Below are positions 61,601-64,000 of a DNA stretch of 64,000 bases, piece after piece. Source of the DNA: Fratercula arctica (taxonomy: Eukaryota; Chordata; Aves; Charadriiformes; Alcidae); the NCBI GenBank assembly GCA_947846985.1, contig CANTUZ010000002.1, positions 134,191,889 to 134,255,888 of the forward strand. Reading direction: 5' to 3'. Position numbers and translations under genes: made by a program. Position 1 is the first letter of the stretch; every line of letters starts with the position of its first letter. The notes beneath the pieces are model-generated. The model had not been told where the DNA came from. It worked only from the letters and a program-made list of their open reading frames with translations, and ran no database searches.

Positions 61601-62605
61601 CAATGGACACCGTTTCAAACACACAGAGTAAACAGAGAATAGACAATTCCCCTAGATTTGTTGTATTTGGTTGGCATATTTGATCTTTAAATACACACTG
61701 GGGATTCAGGAGCCTGGGGAAGACTTGGCTAGAAATAATATACAAAGCATTAACTTTAAACATAAATAAAATGTTCTTCATTTTTTTAGAGTTTCCAGCT
61801 TATTAAAACTCGTGTACTTTCAACGCTGTCACATGATTCTCCAGTTAAATATATAGAAAACTATTTTTTGTCTGGCTTTCGTGTTTGTGGAGTCAGTCAA
61901 TTCTTTGCACATATTTTTTGAATTTCATTATACCATGTTTATTACTTTACTCCTTTGTTCTTCAAACTGCCTTTCCTGGAGTAGTGTTAACATCCAAAAG
62001 CCTCAGTTTCCTTAAAAAAAAAAAACAACCAACAACGAAACAAACAGTAAACTATTAACAGTGGAAGCTTGAAAATGTGATCACTGGCAATGTAAGGACC
62101 AGAAGACAAAATAAAAAGGGTCCAAATTCCTGTGGTTTTGGACAATATCAGGGCTCCACGTGTTTGGGGCTGATGACAATAAAAGAACACACATCTTTAG
62201 GAAACGTTGCAATGGTGACTCCTGTGCAGTGGCATGCAACACATGCTAGATCTGCACTTTAGGAAATCTCCCTTCCTCTGTGGTAGCATCATGTCTGTAG
62301 TTAACCTCTTCTGTCTCTGTACTACATAAAAGGCAGCAAGCTGTGTTAAAACATCCGTGTGGAGAACAATATTCCAGTTTCCTCCAACAACATGTCGTCT
62401 CAGAAGTCTTTTAAAATAGTTTATAAAAATTCCAGTAGACATAGCAAAACAGTAAGGTGATAACTTCAGAAAATCATCAAACACAAAACAGGAAGTGAAG
62501 CCTTTAGAAAAAAGCTAGGTATGAATGAAGACTGTCTATGCGCTAGCTTTTTTTCATGTAAAGAGGAGGAAAGCATTCTGTAGTTGGATAAAGTGGAGTT
62601 ATGCA
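52605..62605. other. Intergenic region
   Basis: There is no supported gene. It contains a 9-bp hairpin at 52882-52903, a poly-A run at 57769-57793, small GC-rich patches at about 54370-54620 and 58950-59570, and an ATTA/TAAT-rich cluster at about 58655-58700. Frames in the GC-rich patches overlap on both strands and look non-coding. Confidence 0.6.
57769..57793. repeat. Poly-A run of 25
   Basis: Twenty-five A residues. No retrogene or LINE body is recognised in front of it on the + strand. Confidence 0.9.
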
Positions 62606-62610
62606 AGTTA

Positions 62611-63310
62611 TCATAGAATCATAGAATCATAGAACCATAGGGTTGGAAGGGACCTGTGGAGATCATCTAGTCCAACCCCCCTGCCAGAGCAGGGTCACCT
62701 AGAGCAGGTTACACAGGAACACATCCAGGCGGGTTTTGAATGTCTCCAGAGATGGAGACTCCACCACCTCTCTGGGCAGCCTGTTCCAGTGCTCTGCCAC
62801 CCTCAGGGTAAAGAAGTTCCTCCTCATGTTTAGGTGGAACTTCTTGTGCTCAAGTTTGTGCCCATTGCCTCTTGTCCTGTCCCCGGGCACTACTGAAAAG
62901 AGCCTGGTCCCATCCTCCTGACACCCACCCTTTAAGTATTTATAAGTGTTGATAAGATCCTCCCTCAGCCGTCTTTTTTCCAGACTGAAGAGACCCAAAT
63001 CCCTCAGCCTTTCCTCATAAGAGAGGTGTTCCAGTCCCCTAATCATCTTGGTAGCCCTCTGCTGCACCCTTTCCAGCAGTTCCCTGTCCTTCTGGAACCG
63101 GGGAGCCCAGAACTGGACACAGTACTCCAGGTGTGGCCTCACCAGGGCAGAGTAGAGGGGGAGGATGACCTCCCTTGACCTGCTGGCCACACTCTTTTTG
63201 ATGCACCCCAGGATGCCATTGGCCTTCTTGGCCACAAGGGCACATTGCTGGCTCATGGTCATCCTGTTGTCCACCAGGACTCCCAGCTTTGTGTCATCAT
63301 GCAGAGACTT
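62611..63310 (-). mobile_element. CR1 LINE, 5'-truncated, about 700 bp
   Basis: The 3' end is at 62611-62640 on the + strand (TCATAGAATCATAGAATCAT), followed by GGTTGGAAGGGACC and TCCAACCCCCCTGCC. The - strand body carries an open C-terminal reverse-transcriptase frame up to about 63310, where CR1 likeness fades. It belongs to the same close subfamily as the copy starting at 63838, the two being nearly identical over their shared first 160 bases. Confidence 0.93.
62699..63310 (-). pseudogene. CR1 ORF2 C-terminal remnant
   Basis: The open frame includes [46 protein letters not shown] and [19 protein letters not shown], all of the CR1 reverse-transcriptase C-terminus. The sequence [11 protein letters not shown] near the start joins what look like two normally separated blocks (DDTKL and LGVLVDN), suggesting an internal deletion. 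The frame continues upstream to 63385 in sequence I cannot assign to CR1. No catalytic core remains. Confidence 0.85.
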
Positions 63311-63599
63311 TGTCAAGTTACCACTAGTGTTGCCTGCTATTAGTGGCAGTGCCATGCCCACCAACTGGTGTGTCATGTGCCTCATGGATGATTAACTTCT
63401 GTTACAACAGATTATGTTTAGCCTCACCACCCCCAAAATATATTTTGACGGTCTCTATCTATTGGTAATTTTGTATAAAGTACTCCTGTTTCTCCTGTGC
63501 TGAGGTTGCAGCATCCAGAGATATTTCAACAGCAGGTCATCACAGTCAAGAGACTAGAACACAGGCGGAAGATCTTTCCTGGGACTCATTGCAACAGAG

Positions 63600-63837
63600 C
63601 CTGGATTTTATACTGGATATGTTAGAGGAAGGGAGTGTCATCCAGAGGGACCTTGACAGACTTGAGGAGTCGGCCCATGCAAAACTCATGAAGTTAAACA
63701 AGGCCAACTGCAAGGTCCTGCACCTGGGTTGGGGCAATCCCCAATATCACTACAGGCTGGGGAATTAATTAATCAGCAGCCATGCAGAGAAGGACTTGGG
63801 GATACTGGTGAATGAAATATTGGACATAAGACAACAA
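63600..63837 (+). mobile_element. CR1 LINE fragment in sense orientation, interrupted
   Basis: Translation of the + strand gives VIQRDLDRLEESAHAKLMKL, then NKANCKVLHLGWGNPQYHYRLGN, two in-frame stops, and AEKDLGILVNEILDI. This is the same region of CR1 ORF2 as in the 19.6 kb copy but with stops. The homology stops at 63837, exactly where the terminal repeats of another CR1 in the opposite direction begin. It may start as far back as about 63540, but that part is less clear. Confidence 0.85.
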
Positions 63838-64000
63838 TCACAGAATCACAGAATCACAGAATGGTAGGGTTGGAAGGGACCTCTGGAGATCACCCAGTCC
63901 AACCCCCCTGCCAGAGCAGGGTCACCTACAGCAGGTTGCACAGAACGCATCCAGGTGGGTTTTGAATGTCTCCGGAGACGGAGACTCCACCACCTCTCTG
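63838..64000 (-). mobile_element. CR1 LINE 3' end, running off the window
   Basis: Three TCACAGAATCACAGAATC-type 8-mers at the start are followed by GGTTGGAAGGGACC, the TCCAACCCCCCTGCC block and the start of the coding tail in antisense. It is cut by the window edge. Because it abuts the + strand CR1 in the middle of that element's reading frame, it appears to have inserted into it. Confidence 0.92.

Noticed and set aside
1..64000. tRNA, rRNA, snRNA, microRNA, CRISPR or operon-like structures
   Set aside because: No cloverleaf with A and B boxes, no spliceosomal RNA motifs and no regularly spaced direct repeats were found by eye. A covariance-model search would be decisive.

Overview
This is 64 kb of vertebrate nuclear DNA, almost certainly from a bird. 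The evidence is several CR1 LINE copies of the avian type: 3' ends made of ATTCTATGATTCTATGA-like 8-mers, and a C-terminal reverse-transcriptase reading frame with the VRPHLEYC and LPREVVE motifs. There are no SINEs or L1 elements that I can recognise, and the only protein-coding gene is an avian-type FABP5. The exact species cannot be told from this sequence.

Layout. Positions 1-6240 are upstream non-coding DNA with no supported gene. A CpG-rich promoter lies at about 6240-6557, with three GC boxes, an inverted CCAAT box and a TATA box. It drives a four-exon fatty-acid-binding protein gene, FABP5, whose coding sequence joins 6558-6633, 9613-9785, 10773-10877 and 10997-11047. All splice sites are canonical, intron phases are 1, 0 and 0, the product is 134 residues, and a polyadenylation signal lies at 11235-11240. 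The CpG island continues into intron 1, which also holds GGAT/GGGA, poly-G and TG simple repeats.

From about 11.3 kb to 64 kb the window is a gene desert. It holds CR1 pieces at 19.57-20.47 (-), 22.18-22.27 (+), 27.14-27.50 (+), 27.59-27.88 (-), 30.52-30.63 (-), 62.61-63.31 (-), 63.6-63.84 (+) and 63.84-64.0 (-). It also holds a 253-nt uninterrupted polypyrimidine tract at 21.09-21.34, a TTTTA microsatellite, poly-A tracts, and short GC-rich patches, the largest at 32.6-33.75 kb. I support no RNA gene, CRISPR array or operon structure. Most long open frames here are chance frames in GC-rich or simple-repeat DNA, or CR1 remnants.

Biologically, the window is one housekeeping-style lipid-chaperone gene at the edge of a long non-coding interval shaped by CR1 retroposition. 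I found no convincing undescribed system. The leads most worth checking are a perfect 18-bp hairpin at 52.56 kb, the GC-rich island at 33 kb, the long triplex-prone tract, and the nested CR1 cluster at the right edge.
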